Shown: positions 1 through 11,446 of the stretch, one piece after another
How positions within the stretch are numbered: the stretch's first letter is position 1
Layout of the letters: each line of letters opens with the position of its first letter
From: Centrapalus pauciflorus
Lineage: Eukaryota > Streptophyta > Magnoliopsida > Asterales > Asteraceae
Assembly (NCBI GenBank): GCA_020465985.1
Contig: JAANYP010005932.1
Span: forward strand, 326,001 to 390,000
Reading direction: 5' to 3'
Length of the DNA stretch: 64,000 nt
The notes under the pieces: generated by a model
Database searches by the model: none
Seen by the model: only the letters and a program-made list of their open reading frames with translations
Told to the model about the DNA's origin: nothing
Translations under genes and position numbers: made by a program

Positions 1-182
1 GACTAACGTTTTCAACTTTTCATGCTTCTAGCATTTTCAACTTCTAAGATATGTTTCTAGCATTTTAAGTAGAGCACAAAGTTTAATTTCTGTGGTATGC
101 TTCAGACATTTTAAATTCTTTAAGGAATCATAGTGTTAAGTACTCATATTCAATAGATGCAGATTAAGCCAGACTAATAATA

Positions 183-700
183 GGGATAATTGCGCAAAAA
201 ACCTTTAACTTGTCAGGTTTTTGTGATTAAAACCCCAAACCATTTTTCGTTGTATAGAAAACCCTGAACTAACTAAAATTCAGTAAATCAAGGTTTTATC
301 AATGGGTAACCGGTTGAAACCGGTTATTAATCCTACAGGAACCGGTAAATAACCTACGTGGAATAAATTTTAATTGTTGAAACCGGTTTTCAATTATTAC
401 ACATTATTTGAAACAACGTTGATAATTTTTAATTGTAATTTTTAAACGGGATTACCTTATCTACAAGCGTTAAAATGATGTGTTATACTTGGAAACCGGA
501 TTCAACAATTAAAATTTATTCTACACAGGTTATTTACCAGTCCATGTAGGATTAATAACCAATTTCAACCGGTTACTCATTGATAAAACATTGATTTACT
601 GATTTTTAGTTAGTTCGAGGTTTTCTAGGCAATGAAAAATGGTTTGGGGTTTTAATCACAAAAGGCTGACATGTTTGGTGTTTTTTACACAATTATCCCC
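183..700. mobile_element. Foldback MITE, MULE-like (518 bp)
   Basis: The two ends are perfect 10-bp inverted repeats (GGGATAATTG at 183, CAATTATCCC ending at 700). The arms continue as imperfect inverted repeats to about 410 and 475, so most of the element can fold into one hairpin with a loop near 415-470. It is flanked by an exact 9-bp direct repeat, CTAATAATA, at 174-182 and 701-709. A 9-bp target duplication with long terminal inverted repeats is the signature of Mutator-like elements. There is no coding capacity, so it would depend on a transposase in trans. Confidence 0.88.
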
Positions 701-709
701 TAATAATAT

Positions 710-2287
710 ATCAAAACTAGTTGCATCCACCACAAGAGAATATTTTTTTTATAAAAGATTTGTTTGATATTTGTAAAATAAATTCTTGTGTAACTACAAG
801 TGCACTATATTAAAAGCTTTTACCTTTTTTTTTACGATATCCAAACTAATCTCATACACAAAACAATAACTATCTTTACACTGTAACTAAAATCCACAAA
901 AGCTCTAAACAAACCTACTTGGGGACAGAAGGCAAACTACCGCTCTGATCGCCGCCTGAGATGCACACTAGAAAAAAACGTGAACTTAAAGGCTCGTGAA
1001 ATGTAAGGATTAGTACGATTATTCAATACTCATTTTATAAACTTAGGATCTATACAAAGAGATGTTTGGATTTGCATTTGAAAAAGTGTTGTAGCGTTTT
1101 GGAAACTAATAATCAGATAATAGTTGTAATAAAAAGTGATGCCGAAAATTTAGCGCTTGGTTTAACTTCTACTGTTCGTTATCACAATTATCAAATAATC
1201 AGTTTTTAAAGTGTTTGTATTTGTGTTTTAACTTGTAAAATGATCAAATAATCACTTATTAAGAAAATAAGCTACATAGTTTAACTTATGAAAAAAGTGT
1301 GCTACGATTAATTTTAAACGCAAATAATCACTTATTAATTAATGCAATCCAAACACTTTAAACCAATTATTTACATTATTGTAACATAATAATCTAATAA
1401 TAGTTATCATAACGCAAAACCAAACACCTTCTAAGCAAAAGATGAAATCCAATACAAGCATAGTAAACTAATAACAATAACCCTGGTGGAGTACTTCACG
1501 CATGCAACTTCTTAGACCGCACAAAGTAACCATCAAAGAGCTCAAGAGAGGTAGGGAACTAACCGACATGACCATTCATACAATTTTATCACGATACCGC
1601 AATATACACTATACTAGTTTATGACCTAGGTATTACGTGACTATTTTTAATTATATTTATTTATATAAAATGTATATAAGCAAAAAATAAAAACATACAA
1701 AAATAATAATTGTGTTTATCTTTTATTATTAATAGATTAAAATAAGAGTATATGTTTTTTTAAAAAATAATAAATTGTATTTATCTTTTATTTTTTTATA
1801 ATAATAAATTGTAATTATCTTTTTTGGTGAAACGTAGAGGTGACACGTGACATATGACATGAATTGTTGCTTATTATAATATAAGTTTGAGACCCATTTA
1901 TTACTTTGGTTGATGTAGAAAATACATAAATTTTTTATATTTTAATAAATTATTATAAAATTTATATATAATTAAAATAAAAAAATTTGAAAGCTAGTTA
2001 AATTTTAGATAAAAAAAATACTTAGTTACTTGATATTACATAAAAAAATTTATTATATTATGTCATTAAATACAAATAATGTTTGCTTGCAAAATAATTT
2101 TTTTTAAATTTTTATTAACTTCAAATATGAAATATCAATGTAAGAAACAAAAAACTTCAATTACATGAATTTGTATATATATTTTGAAAATGATAAAATA
2201 ATAAAATGGAATATCTGAAAATCAATAATCAAAATTTATCATATTTACAATTGAAATTTCATCATGTAATTCTTAACTTTTGTTATC
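710..2287. other. AT-rich intergenic DNA, no gene seen
   Basis: No supported ORF, RNA gene or clear repeat boundary is visible. The stretch is very AT-rich, especially 1620-2280, with many short poly-A and poly-T runs typical of plant intergenic or matrix-attachment-like DNA. Confidence 0.6.
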
Positions 2288-3080
2288 TGTAACACCCTCT
2301 AAACCCAGCTAAAAGTCACGTCATTTACAATACACAGGTGGCCTAAACACATATAAACTCCATCACACATGTCAAGGGTTTACACAAACACTGATTAATT
2401 AAAACATTTTTACAAACAAATAACTCTGTTTAACGTTCAACCCAACATACGAAACCCGACCCAAATCCCAATATCCACAGACAAACCCGGATAGCTGACC
2501 CATAGTACAAGGAACACATACATGTAACAAAATGTGGAATCTCTCGGCAATAGCAAGTCACGCTCCTATCTTCGCTCAGGAGCTGGCGGTCCTATATTCG
2601 GTTCCCCTGATACACACATCAGACTCGAATACGTAAGCTTCGCAGCTCGTGAGTACACAAGGGCTAGACACTGCACAATTCACATAAGCACATATCGCAT
2701 GTCACATGGCAGCCCTACACTACGTGGCATAACACATGCCAACCGACCTCTAATCAGAGACACTAGAGATCCAGCAGCAAGGAATTAATCCAACAGCAAG
2801 GAACTCACATACATACACTCTTATCACTAATTTGCGCAAAAGGAAGATAAGGGAACACATCACACACATATAACACATATACAGATACGATTATATCATG
2901 GGTTCGACACCGATACCCGACCCCAATATTAAAAATCCACTATTTATATCATTAAATCCCATTTAAATCCGTGAATTCATAATTATAGTTTATCCACCAT
3001 AATTATATCCCGAATCCACGTAATCTCCGTCCCGACACGTATAATCCACTATACGGGACGCAATTGGACCAACGCAATAC
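2288..3080 (-). repeat. Putative 3' UTR and 3' LTR of gypsy element
   Basis: This stretch lies directly 3' (minus strand) of the chromodomain stop codon of the gypsy relic. Its left edge on the plus strand is TGTAACACCC, so the minus strand ends in GGGTGTTACA, a common 3' terminus of plant chromovirus LTRs. The inner LTR boundary and polypurine tract could not be placed, and no second LTR copy exists in the window to confirm it. Short ORFs inside it are not supported. Confidence 0.5.
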
Positions 3081-4607
3081 TCAATAAAGTAATCGGTCAA
3101 TAAGATAATTACACGTACCTGCTCGGGAGTCGGGGTGTCGTCCCGGAATGTAACTCTGACTCTTGAACAGGAAAGGATAGCGGCTCCGCATCTCGGACTC
3201 GGGCTCCCATGTTGCGCTGGTACCCTTATGATGTCTCCATTGAACGAGTACCAATGATATCTCTTTATTGCGCAACTTCTTCACTTTGCGATCAGTAATG
3301 AACTCAGGCTGCTCAGCATATCTCAACTGATCATCCACGGATATCTCTGATAACGACACGTACTGATCTTCTTTAGCTAAACATTTTCTCAAATGGCTCA
3401 CGTGGAATGTATCATGCACACCGGCTAACTCTGACGGCAATCTCAATCGGTAGGCCTGATCTCTGACCCTGACAATTATCTCAAACGGCCCTATATACCT
3501 CGGACTCAGCTTGCCCCGGTGCCTGAATCGGATTACCCCTTTCCACGGAGACACTTTCAGCAACACCTGATCCCCAACACGGAACTCAAGCTCGGAGGTA
3601 CGGTGGTCAGCATAACACTTCTGATGGTTCTGTGCGACACACATATGCTCACGGATCACAGCTACTTTATCACTTGTCTCCTGAAGTAGCTCGGGCCCAC
3701 TAATCGGTCGCTCACCGACCTCACCCAAACACACTGGGGTTAGACACTTACAACCATATAATGCTTCAAACGGTGCCATCTTAATCGAGGCGTGGTATCT
3801 ATTATTGTAAGAAAACTCTACTAACGGGAGATGCACATCCCAGCTACCACTGAAGTCTATGACACATGCTCTCAACATGTCCTCGAGTGTCTGATTGGTA
3901 CGCTCAGTCTGCCCATCTGTCTGAGGCCTGTAAGCTGTACTCAGCTGAACCTGGGTGCCCAGCTCTCTCTGGAAGCTCTGCCAGAACCGCGAGGTGAAAC
4001 GAGTATCGCGATCAGAAGTAATCAACTTCGGAATCCCATGCCGCGACACTACCTCATCTATATACAGCCGCGCTAGCTGATCCATTGTGATCGTACCCCG
4101 AACAGCAAGAAAATGCGCACTTTTAGTCAATCGGTCCACTATGACCCAAATCATGTCGTTCCCACGCACAGTACGAGGAAGTCGAACGATGAAATCCATC
4201 GTCATGTGGTATCATTTCCACTCGGGAATCTCCAGTGGCTGTAGACGACCGTGCGGTTTCTGGTGCTCACTCTTAACCCGCAAACATGTCATACACTTCT
4301 CGACATAACGGCCCATATCCCTTTTCATACCCGGCCACCAGTAGAACTCTCGGAGATCTCGGTACATCTTGGTGCTCTCAGGGTGAATGGACAACCTCGA
4401 CTTATGCGACTCATCAATGATCAACTGCCGCAAGTTCCCGACTCTGGGAACCCAAACTCTGTCTCTCAACATATATATCCCTCGGACATCCCTGACCAAC
4501 GACTCTGTCTGCCCCACTAACCTCTCTCTCTTCACATTCTGCTCCCGCAGACCCTCTATCTGTGCCAATCTCAGACTGCCAATCTCAGACTGTCCAAAAG
4601 TTCCCAC
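3081..4607 (-). pseudogene. Ty3/gypsy integrase plus chromodomain fragment
   Basis: This is the C-terminal part of a chromovirus polyprotein, probably the Tekay/Del lineage. Reading from 4607 down, an H2C2 integrase zinc-binding region comes first (two His, then CMTC). The integrase core follows with Asp in MDFIVRLP, Asp in TSDRDTRF and Glu in GQTERTNQ. A chromodomain closes the protein (VQWRHHKG, WEPESEMRSRYPFLF). One in-frame TGA at 4214-4212, in a position normally Trp in this family, splits the frame; the rest is open. Protease, RT and RNase H are absent because the element is cut at about 4608, where copia sequence begins. In life it would insert retroelement cDNA, with the chromodomain biasing target choice. 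Confidence 0.85.
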
Positions 4608-4611
4608 ACAA

Positions 4612-5277
4612 CAGCAGGTAAGGGGAAATCAAAGGAACAAGAACCAATTATGGTCCAACAAAACTGGTTCTCCAATCAAAACAGTCAAAAGATGTTTCCA
4701 TTGTGGTAGGAAAAATCATTTAGCCAGGCATTGTTTGTATATACCATCTGTTGCAAAACAGACTGTGGTTCAGAAACAGGCATCTTTTCAAAACACAAAG
4801 AATTCAAAGGCCAAACCACCTGTTGCACCAGTTCCAAAGAAGACAGTTGATCACAGGTTCTTAAAAGTCAACAAACGTCAGTCTACACACCAAAAACAAG
4901 TTTTGGCAAAATCCAAATCAAATTTTAAACAGATATGGTGTGTTAAAGGCAAAACTTCAGATCAAACTGTTCATACAAATGTTGAGACTGCTCGGCCTAA
5001 AGTTGGAACTGGTAGTGCAAACTCTGAAGCTGTTAACACTAAAAACTCAGTTCAAACTGCTAAGCCTAAAACTGGAACTGGTAATGGATCATCTGAGACT
5101 GTTAATGAAAAGGTTGGAAAGAACACCTGGATACCTCATGTCATAACTAAATATTCTTCACAGAATCCACCAGTGGATCTCACTAAGTATAAAAAGTCAC
5201 AAATAGTTTTTAGTTATGTCAATGCACAAGGACAACCCAAAACCAACTTGGTTTGGGTTTACTCCACTACTAACTAA
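4612..5277 (+). pseudogene. Copia gag C-terminal fragment with zinc knuckle
   Basis: A frame open to the TAA at 5277 carries a CX2CX4HX4C zinc knuckle (C at about 4693, reading CFHCGRKNHLARHC), followed by a Lys/Thr/Asn-rich linker, as in Sirevirus-type gag-pol. The frame also runs upstream into gypsy DNA, so the upstream part is not gag. The N-terminal capsid region is missing. Gag would package element RNA in cytoplasmic virus-like particles. Confidence 0.7.
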
Positions 5278-5324
5278 GCTTTTATTTGTGCAGGGCACCC
5301 ACAGATCACAACATAAAACAAGAT

Positions 5325-6430
5325 GACATTTGGATAGTGGATGCTCTAGGAACATGACAGGCAATTCTGAATGCTTGCCAAATTTCAAAGGCTTTGAAGG
5401 AGGATTTGTTGCATTTGGAGGAAATTCCAAGGGAGGTAAGGTAACAGGTAAAGGTATTGTCAAAACAGGCAATATGATCTTCCATGATGTTTTGTATGTT
5501 GAACAGCTGAAGTACAATTTACTGAGTGTGTCTGAAATCTGTGATAAACAAAATATTGTTCTATTCACAGACTCTGACTGCATTATTCTTTCAAAAGATT
5601 TTAAAATACCTGGAAATCTTGCTTTACTTAGAACACCAAGAAAGGACAATGTATACTGTTTGGACACAGATCTTTTATCCAAATCAAATACTTTAAGTTG
5701 TTTGATATCCAAAGCATCATCTAATGAGTCTGCTCTTTGGCACAAAAGGATGTGTCACATGAACTTCAAATCTATGAATGTTTTAGTCAAACAGAATTTG
5801 GTAAGAGGTTTACCACAAAAGGAGTTCATCTGTGATGATCATTGTGTAGCATGTCTTAAAGGCAAGCAACACAAAACTTCTCATAAGGCCAAAGAAGTAA
5901 ATTCAATCTCATCTGCTCTTCATCTTATTCATATGGATCTCTTTGGTCCAACATCTGTTTTGAGTTTGAATAAAAGAGCTTACTATTTAGTCATTGTTGA
6001 TGATTTCACCAGATTTACATGGGTCTACTTTCTTAGGACTAAAGATGAAACTGCTGAGCTAGTTAAATCATTTATCCTTAAGATAGAAAACCAATCCAAC
6101 TTAAAAGTTAAGGAGATCAGGTCAATGGAACTGAGTTTAAAAATCATATCCTAAATAGTTTATGTGAGTCTAAAGGTATTGCAAGGCAATATAGTGCACC
6201 AAGAACACCACAACAAAATGGTGTAGCTGAAAGAAAGAATAGAATTGAGGCTGCTAGAACCATGCTAGCTGATTCCAAACTGCCAATGACCTTTTGGGCA
6301 GAGGCAGTCAATACAGCTTGTTATGTGCTAAATAGGGTTCAAGTTGTTCAATCACAAGGGAAAACTCCAAATGAGTTATTCCATCATAGAGTTCCCTTAA
6401 TAATAGCCTTTCTAAAGTCTTTTGGCTGTT
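5325..6430 (+). pseudogene. Copia protease and integrase region, frameshifted
   Basis: The aspartic protease signature DSGCSRNMTG begins at 5331, but the frame is lost just upstream at a GGATAGT-type direct repeat, so the N-terminal protease residues are out of frame. A GAG-pre-integrase zinc region follows (LWHKRMCHMNF, then CVAC), then the integrase core with Asp in HMDLFGPTS. A frameshift near 6120 hits the second catalytic Asp region. The Glu region (TPQQNGVAERKNR) is in the next frame at about 6205-6245. A TAA at about 6430 follows the conserved FGC. The piece is clearly copia but could not give a working polyprotein. Confidence 0.8.
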
Positions 6431-8404
6431 AATGCACTATTCTTCACACTAAACCTTACTTAGGTAAGTTTGAAAGTAAGGTTGAAGAAGGTTTCTTTGT
6501 AGGGTACTCTACTCAAAGCAAATCCTATAGGGTATATAACAGTGTGTCTAAAACCATTGAAGAGAGTGCCAATGTTGAGTTCAATGAAAACACTGCAAAT
6601 GTCAAAGGCATTGTTCCTGATTGGTTGTTTAATTTAGATTCACTAACAAATTCTCTGAGCTTTGTTGAGTATACTGCAGAAACTGATGAAAACAGGGTTG
6701 AAGCTGCCAACACAAATTCTCATGCTGATCACACAAATATTCAAGCTGTTGGCACAAAGTTTCAGACTGTTGAAGATTCTGATAAATGGGACGAGTATAC
6801 TGTTCTACCACTTCTATCTTGTGACCCACCATGCTCAACATAATACAAATCCAGATTATGAAGTGCCAATCCCAAGTCCTGAGGTAACAACTCCATCAAA
6901 TAGGGAGACTACCCCATCCTCTGGTCAAGTTGTTCCTGAAGCAGAACCATCAAGTGGTCCTGAAGGAGATGATACAAATCTAGGAACATCATTTGAGACA
7001 GACAGAGAGCCCACACTCAGAGTTCACAAGTATCCCCCTCTCAACCAGATAATGGGTGATCCACGCACTCCTGTTCAGAGAAGGACAATGGTCCACAAGG
7101 AGTCTACTGATGCTGAATCAGCAGTTCCTGAATTTAGTCTAGATGCCTTTGAACATGCTTGTTTCATGTCACAATTAGAACCTAAGAAGACATCTGAGGC
7201 TTTAAAAGATCTATCTTGGATTGAGGCAATGTAGGAAGAACTACTGCAATTCAAGATTCAGAACGTATGGACTCTAGTTGATCTTCCTAGAGGAAAGAGA
7301 GCAATTGGTACAAGATGGGTGTTCAGAAACAAGAAGGATGAGAGAGGGATAGTAATCAAGAACAAAGCAAGACTGGTAGCACAAGGATACACTCAAGAAG
7401 AAGGAATAGATTATGATGATGTCTTTGCCCCAGTAGCAAGTATAGAAGCCATCAGACTGTTCCTAGCTTATGCCATCTTCAAAGGATTTAAAGTGTACCA
7501 AATGGATGTGAAATATGTATTCCTGTATGGTACAATCGAAGAGGAGGTCTATGTATGTCAACCCCCTGGATTTGAGGACTATAAGTATCCAGATAGAGTC
7601 TACAAATTAGACAAAGCCCTCTATGGACCCCACCAAGCCCCAAGAGCATGGTATGACACTCTGTCATCATACCTTCTACAAAATGGATTCAAGAGAGGTA
7701 CTCTGGACAAAACCTTGTTCACAAAGTCCATCAAATCTGAGATTTTGCTTGTTCAGATCTATGTTAATGATATGATCTTTGGGTCCACAAATGACCGTCT
7801 GTGCAAAGAGTTTGAGACATTGATGCACAAAAAGTTTCAAATGAGTTCAATGGGAGAACTCACCTTCTTTCTAGGATTGCAGGTCAAGCAGAAACCCACA
7901 GGACTTTTTATAAGTCAATCAAAGTATGTTAATGACATTCTGGAAAAGTTTGGTTACAAAGATACTAAAGTTGCTAGTACTCCAATGGACAATCACAAGC
8001 AGCTTGATGCAGACAAAGATGGAGTAGATGTGGACATTCACCTATACAGATCCTTGATAGGTTCACTAATGTACCTCACATCTTCTAGGCCTGATATAAT
8101 GTTTGCTGTTTGTGTTTGTGCCCGGTTTCAATGTGCTCCAAAGGACTCACATCTGTTTGCTGTTAAAAGAATTTTTAGATATCTCAAAGGCGAACCACAT
8201 TTGGGCCTATGGTATCCTAAAGACTCTCCACTTGAACTAACAGCCTACTCTGACAGTGACTATAGAGGGTGCAAAATTGACAGAAAATCCACAACTAGTG
8301 GATGTCAATATCTAGGAGCAAGACTGGTCTCTTGGCAGTGCAAAAAGCAAACAACTGTCTCCACCTCATCTACTGAAGCAGAATATGTTGCAGCTGCCAG
8401 CTAG
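6431..8404 (+). pseudogene. Copia linker and reverse transcriptase
   Basis: The acidic Pro/Thr-rich linker (to about 7230) ends in an in-frame TAG at 7232-7234. The RT then runs in the same frame to a TAG at 8402. Hallmarks are KARLVAQGYTQ, QMDVKYVFLYG (first catalytic Asp), PPGFEDYKYPDRVYKLDKAL, LTFFLGLQVKQ and, at the C-terminal side, the RNase H start TAYSDSDYRGC and STEAEY. The YVDD box reads YVND, so one metal-binding Asp is lost. The two stops and this substitution mark it as inactive. Confidence 0.85.
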
Positions 8405-8704
8405 TGTTCCCAAGTGATGTGGATCCAGAATCAACTGAGAGACTATGGTATGAACTTCTTATCTACTCTTATTTACATTGACAACTCAAGTGCCATAAGC
8501 ATCGTACAAAATCCAGTGAAATTTTCCAAAACCAAGCATATAGACATTAGATTTCATTTTTTAAGAGACTGTAATGAGAAGAAATTAATCCAAGTTACCA
8601 AAATTTATACAGATGATCAGTTAGCTGATCTATTTACAAAACCATTTGATTTAGGAAGATTGACCTTCCTAGTATCAAATATTGGTATGGTTAATATGGA
8701 TTAA
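8405..8704 (+). pseudogene. Copia RNase H C-terminal segment
   Basis: This continues the RT/RNase H frame after the TAG at 8402-8404 and ends at TAA 8704. It contains the standard copia tail: IYIDNSSAISIVQNPV, then SKTKHIDIRFHFLRD and a QLADLFTKPF block. RNase H degrades the RNA strand during reverse transcription. Only the internal stop separates it from the preceding domain. Confidence 0.8.
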
Positions 8705-9085
8705 TTTATTTTTCATCATTCTCTCTTATTTTATGAAGAATATATTTATTTCATATGCTTGATTAAGGGGGAGACACTGTTTCATTAGAATATGCTTAAT
8801 TTTCAACTAACAGCTTGAGTCTTTTCTCAAGCTGCTAGTTCATTTCACTCGGACTGTTAGTTGTTTTCACTTGATTTGTCAAAGTGTGCAGGGTAATTCT
8901 GTAATTACTTATAAGTGTGTGCGCGGGATTAGATTTTTTCGAAATCTCCAAACCTTTAAAGGTCTCAGTTTCGTTCAATTGTAACTACCAGTTGCAAAAA
9001 TATCTTCCACGATCTTATCCAAACCTTCTCTCTGAGCGATTCACACTCAAATCTCTCAAACCCTAAATCACCGTCTTGATCGTTA
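8705..9085 (+). promoter_or_regulatory. Spacer with polypurine tract and leader-like DNA
   Basis: A purine run (AAGGGGGAGA) sits at about 8765-8774 although the 3' LTR is 3.2 kb away. It is followed by CAAGCTGCTAGTT and ACTGTTAGTTG, motifs that recur in the 3' LTR (12009-12160), and then by a CT-rich, leader-like stretch ending at the ATG at 9086. It may serve as an extra polypurine tract and/or promoter leader for the accessory ORF; this is inference from motif sharing only. Confidence 0.4.
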
Positions 9086-11446
9086 ATGGAGTTTGTCAAA
9101 GAACACAACTGTCTCCCTTATTCACTCAAACACACTGACCTTCAACCATTCCACGACATGATGGACTTCCTTCGAGGTTCCCATATCCATCATGCCCTCA
9201 CTATAAATCCCACCATCTATATATCTCATATAGAACAGTTCTGGAAATCTGCCTCTGTCAAAACCATCAATGGAGTCACCTCTTTGACATCCACAATCGA
9301 TGGCAACTCTATTTCCATTACTGAGCAAACCATCCGCCAACACTTGCATCTTCAAGATGCCACAGGTATATCCGATTTATCCTTTAATGCATTACATGAA
9401 GGACTTTTTGCAATAGGGTATAGGGGCCCTACTGATTCTTTTACTTTCTATAAAGCACATTTTGCCCATAAATGGAAATATCTTTTGCATGTTATACAAC
9501 AGTGTATAAGCCCTAAAAGAACTGGTTGGTCAGAATTTTCTTCAAATATAGCCACTGCCTTAGTGTGTTTATCAACGGGCCAACAGTTCAATTTTTCAAA
9601 CATGATTTTTCAGGGGATGTTAAGGTATCATGCCCTAAAGAATGGGAAATTTTTTATGTATCCACGATTTTTGGCTGAAATAATTGCAAGATCTTGCAAA
9701 AATTTTAATACACATAAAAGGATACATGTTTTCCATAGGCACTCTTTACCATCAATAAAAAGACTTTTGAAACCTAGTGCCAATTTTTTGAATGTAGATG
9801 TCTCATTGCCCTCTGCAATGCTGGGCATCAATCCAATAAACAGAGGAGAGAGTCCCGAGCAGGCTCAGCCATCAATCACCGCTTTACTCCCAGGACCCCA
9901 ACCCACTCCTCATGATACAAATACTCCTTCTGCTCCTTCTATCACACATACATCCCCACTCCCTACACTCATAAAATACAAACGCCAAAGGGTTTCAGGA
10001 GCTCCTTCCTCCTCAGCCCAACTACCAGAGCCAAATATCCCTGTGCAGAATGACACTTCTGCACAGAATATCCAAAGGGAACCGACTGAGGACACTCCCA
10101 TCCTCAATTTGGAGGTGGCCATCCCATCAGAGGATGTCCATATGGGGTTTGTGGCTGACACTACTGATGTCTCTGCACAAGAGGCACAGGCCAGTGTCAA
10201 CATCACTAAGACCACACCCATGACAACAGAGGGTGTGCAAGCACCTTCTGGAATTCCCCAGTACCAAGAACAGAGGGGCCCAGATGTTTCTACTTCTGGA
10301 ATTCATGCCAGTGATAGATCTCAAATACCACTATCATTTGATGATCTTGAGGCTAGTCTGCAACTAATGATATTGACGGATCCTCAGCTGAAACATGTTG
10401 TAGTCGTATTGGAACATTACAAGTCTCTTATTGCTACACAGGGGGCCCAAATCACAGCTCTGCAACAAACAATAGCAGCTCAACATCAGAGGATGGATTA
10501 TTTTCATCAAGGGTTCACCCTATGTGGAAATAAGATCATTCAACTTGAGAAGATGGTTCGAACCCTAATGGTAAAGGTTGTAGGTCCTCCTAGCCAAACC
10601 AATGCATCCAAAAAGGGGGAGAATCAGGAGATCCCTACTTCAGTCCAAACAGCTTCAACCCCTGCTCCAACAGTCCCAGATTCTAGGCTAACAGTCCCAA
10701 CAACTACTCAAGCTGTCAGCCTAGAAACTCAAGCTGCTCCTATCAGAACAACTGGAGTTGTTATCAGAGAGGGAATTCAGGCTCCTGTCAGTACAGTCCA
10801 ATCCACAGCATCTGCTTCCAGAGATAAGGGCAAAGGCATACTTATTGAATCTCCAAAGATTAAATTCTCCTCTAAAGAAGCCCAGGTTGCTCATGATGCT
10901 GAACTTGCAAGAAAATTAGCAGAAGAACAGGATGATCTCTTAGACCAGCAAAATCATGCTCCAATGAAAGATGATGAAACCTTAGTTGATTATCTAACAG
11001 GGTTTGTGGTCAAGCAGAATCAGATAAAAAGGAAAATGCCAACAGGGCATTCAAAGGCAGAACACATAAAATTCTTGATAAACTTCTCTGCATCAGTTGG
11101 AATTCCAAGAGTAATGGCTCAGTCATGGCCAACAGAAAAGTTGCAAGACCTACATGACAAAGAGATGGAAAAACGAAAGGCAGCCAAAGTCTCCCAACAA
11201 GTCCAAAGCCAACAAGAACCAGTTCAAGTTGGTGTCAGTGATCCTCCCCCTCCTATTCAAGTTGTTACAAATGATCCTCAATCTGAATCAATTCAACAAG
11301 CAAAGCTTGATCACGTGAAAAAAGTGATGTTTGAACATCAGTTGCAAAAAGTAATGGAAATTGAAAAGACCCTCGATCAGCATGACTTCTCCAAGCCTCC
11401 CATTACCTACTGGTATGCTAAATCAATGGATGACATTGATTTTTAA
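9086..11446 (+). CDS. Accessory (env-position) ORF of copia element
   Basis: An uninterrupted 786-codon frame starts at ATG 9086, after a CT-rich leader, and stops at TAA 11446. Its position after RNase H and before the 3' LTR is that of the so-called env-like ORF of Sireviruses. The N-terminal ~220 residues are globular (IEQFWKSA, then NIATALVCLSTGQQFNFS, FLMYPRF-like ending). From memory they resemble conserved proteins widely annotated in Asteraceae copia elements, sometimes under misleading longin-like names. A Pro/Thr/Ser/Gln-rich middle follows, then a heptad-like segment around residues 445-500 (coiled coil likely), then a charged Gln-rich C-terminus. I see no signal peptide or membrane span, so a true envelope function is not supported. 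It is open while upstream pol is broken. Function unknown. Confidence 0.8.
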   Translation: MEFVKEHNCLPYSLKHTDLQPFHDMMDFLRGSHIHHALTINPTIYISHIEQFWKSASVKTINGVTSLTSTIDGNSISITEQTIRQHLHLQDATGISDLSFNALHEGLFAIGYRGPTDSFTFYKAHFAHKWKYLLHVIQQCISPKRTGWSEFSSNIATALVCLSTGQQFNFSNMIFQGMLRYHALKNGKFFMYPRFLAEIIARSCKNFNTHKRIHVFHRHSLPSIKRLLKPSANFLNVDVSLPSAMLGINPINRGESPEQAQPSITALLPGPQPTPHDTNTPSAPSITHTSPLPTLIKYKRQRVSGAPSSSAQLPEPNIPVQNDTSAQNIQREPTEDTPILNLEVAIPSEDVHMGFVADTTDVSAQEAQASVNITKTTPMTTEGVQAPSGIPQYQEQRGPDVSTSGIHASDRSQIPLSFDDLEASLQLMILTDPQLKHVVVVLEHYKSLIATQGAQITALQQTIAAQHQRMDYFHQGFTLCGNKIIQLEKMVRTLMVKVVGPPSQTNASKKGENQEIPTSVQTASTPAPTVPDSRLTVPTTTQAVSLETQAAPIRTTGVVIREGIQAPVSTVQSTASASRDKGKGILIESPKIKFSSKEAQVAHDAELARKLAEEQDDLLDQQNHAPMKDDETLVDYLTGFVVKQNQIKRKMPTGHSKAEHIKFLINFSASVGIPRVMAQSWPTEKLQDLHDKEMEKRKAAKVSQQVQSQQEPVQVGVSDPPPPIQVVTNDPQSESIQQAKLDHVKKVMFEHQLQKVMEIEKTLDQHDFSKPPITYWYAKSMDDIDF

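Noticed and set aside
2534..2788. 84-codon plus-strand ORF in the gypsy 3' region
   Set aside because: Composition is not protein-like, there is no recognisable motif, and it lies in putative LTR/UTR of a minus-strand element.
3831..4520. Plus-strand ORFs overlapping the gypsy integrase
   Set aside because: They are shadows of the minus-strand integrase-chromodomain frame.
9086..11446. True viral envelope protein
   Set aside because: The position fits, but no signal peptide, membrane span or cleavage-site pattern is visible, so only the neutral name accessory ORF is used.
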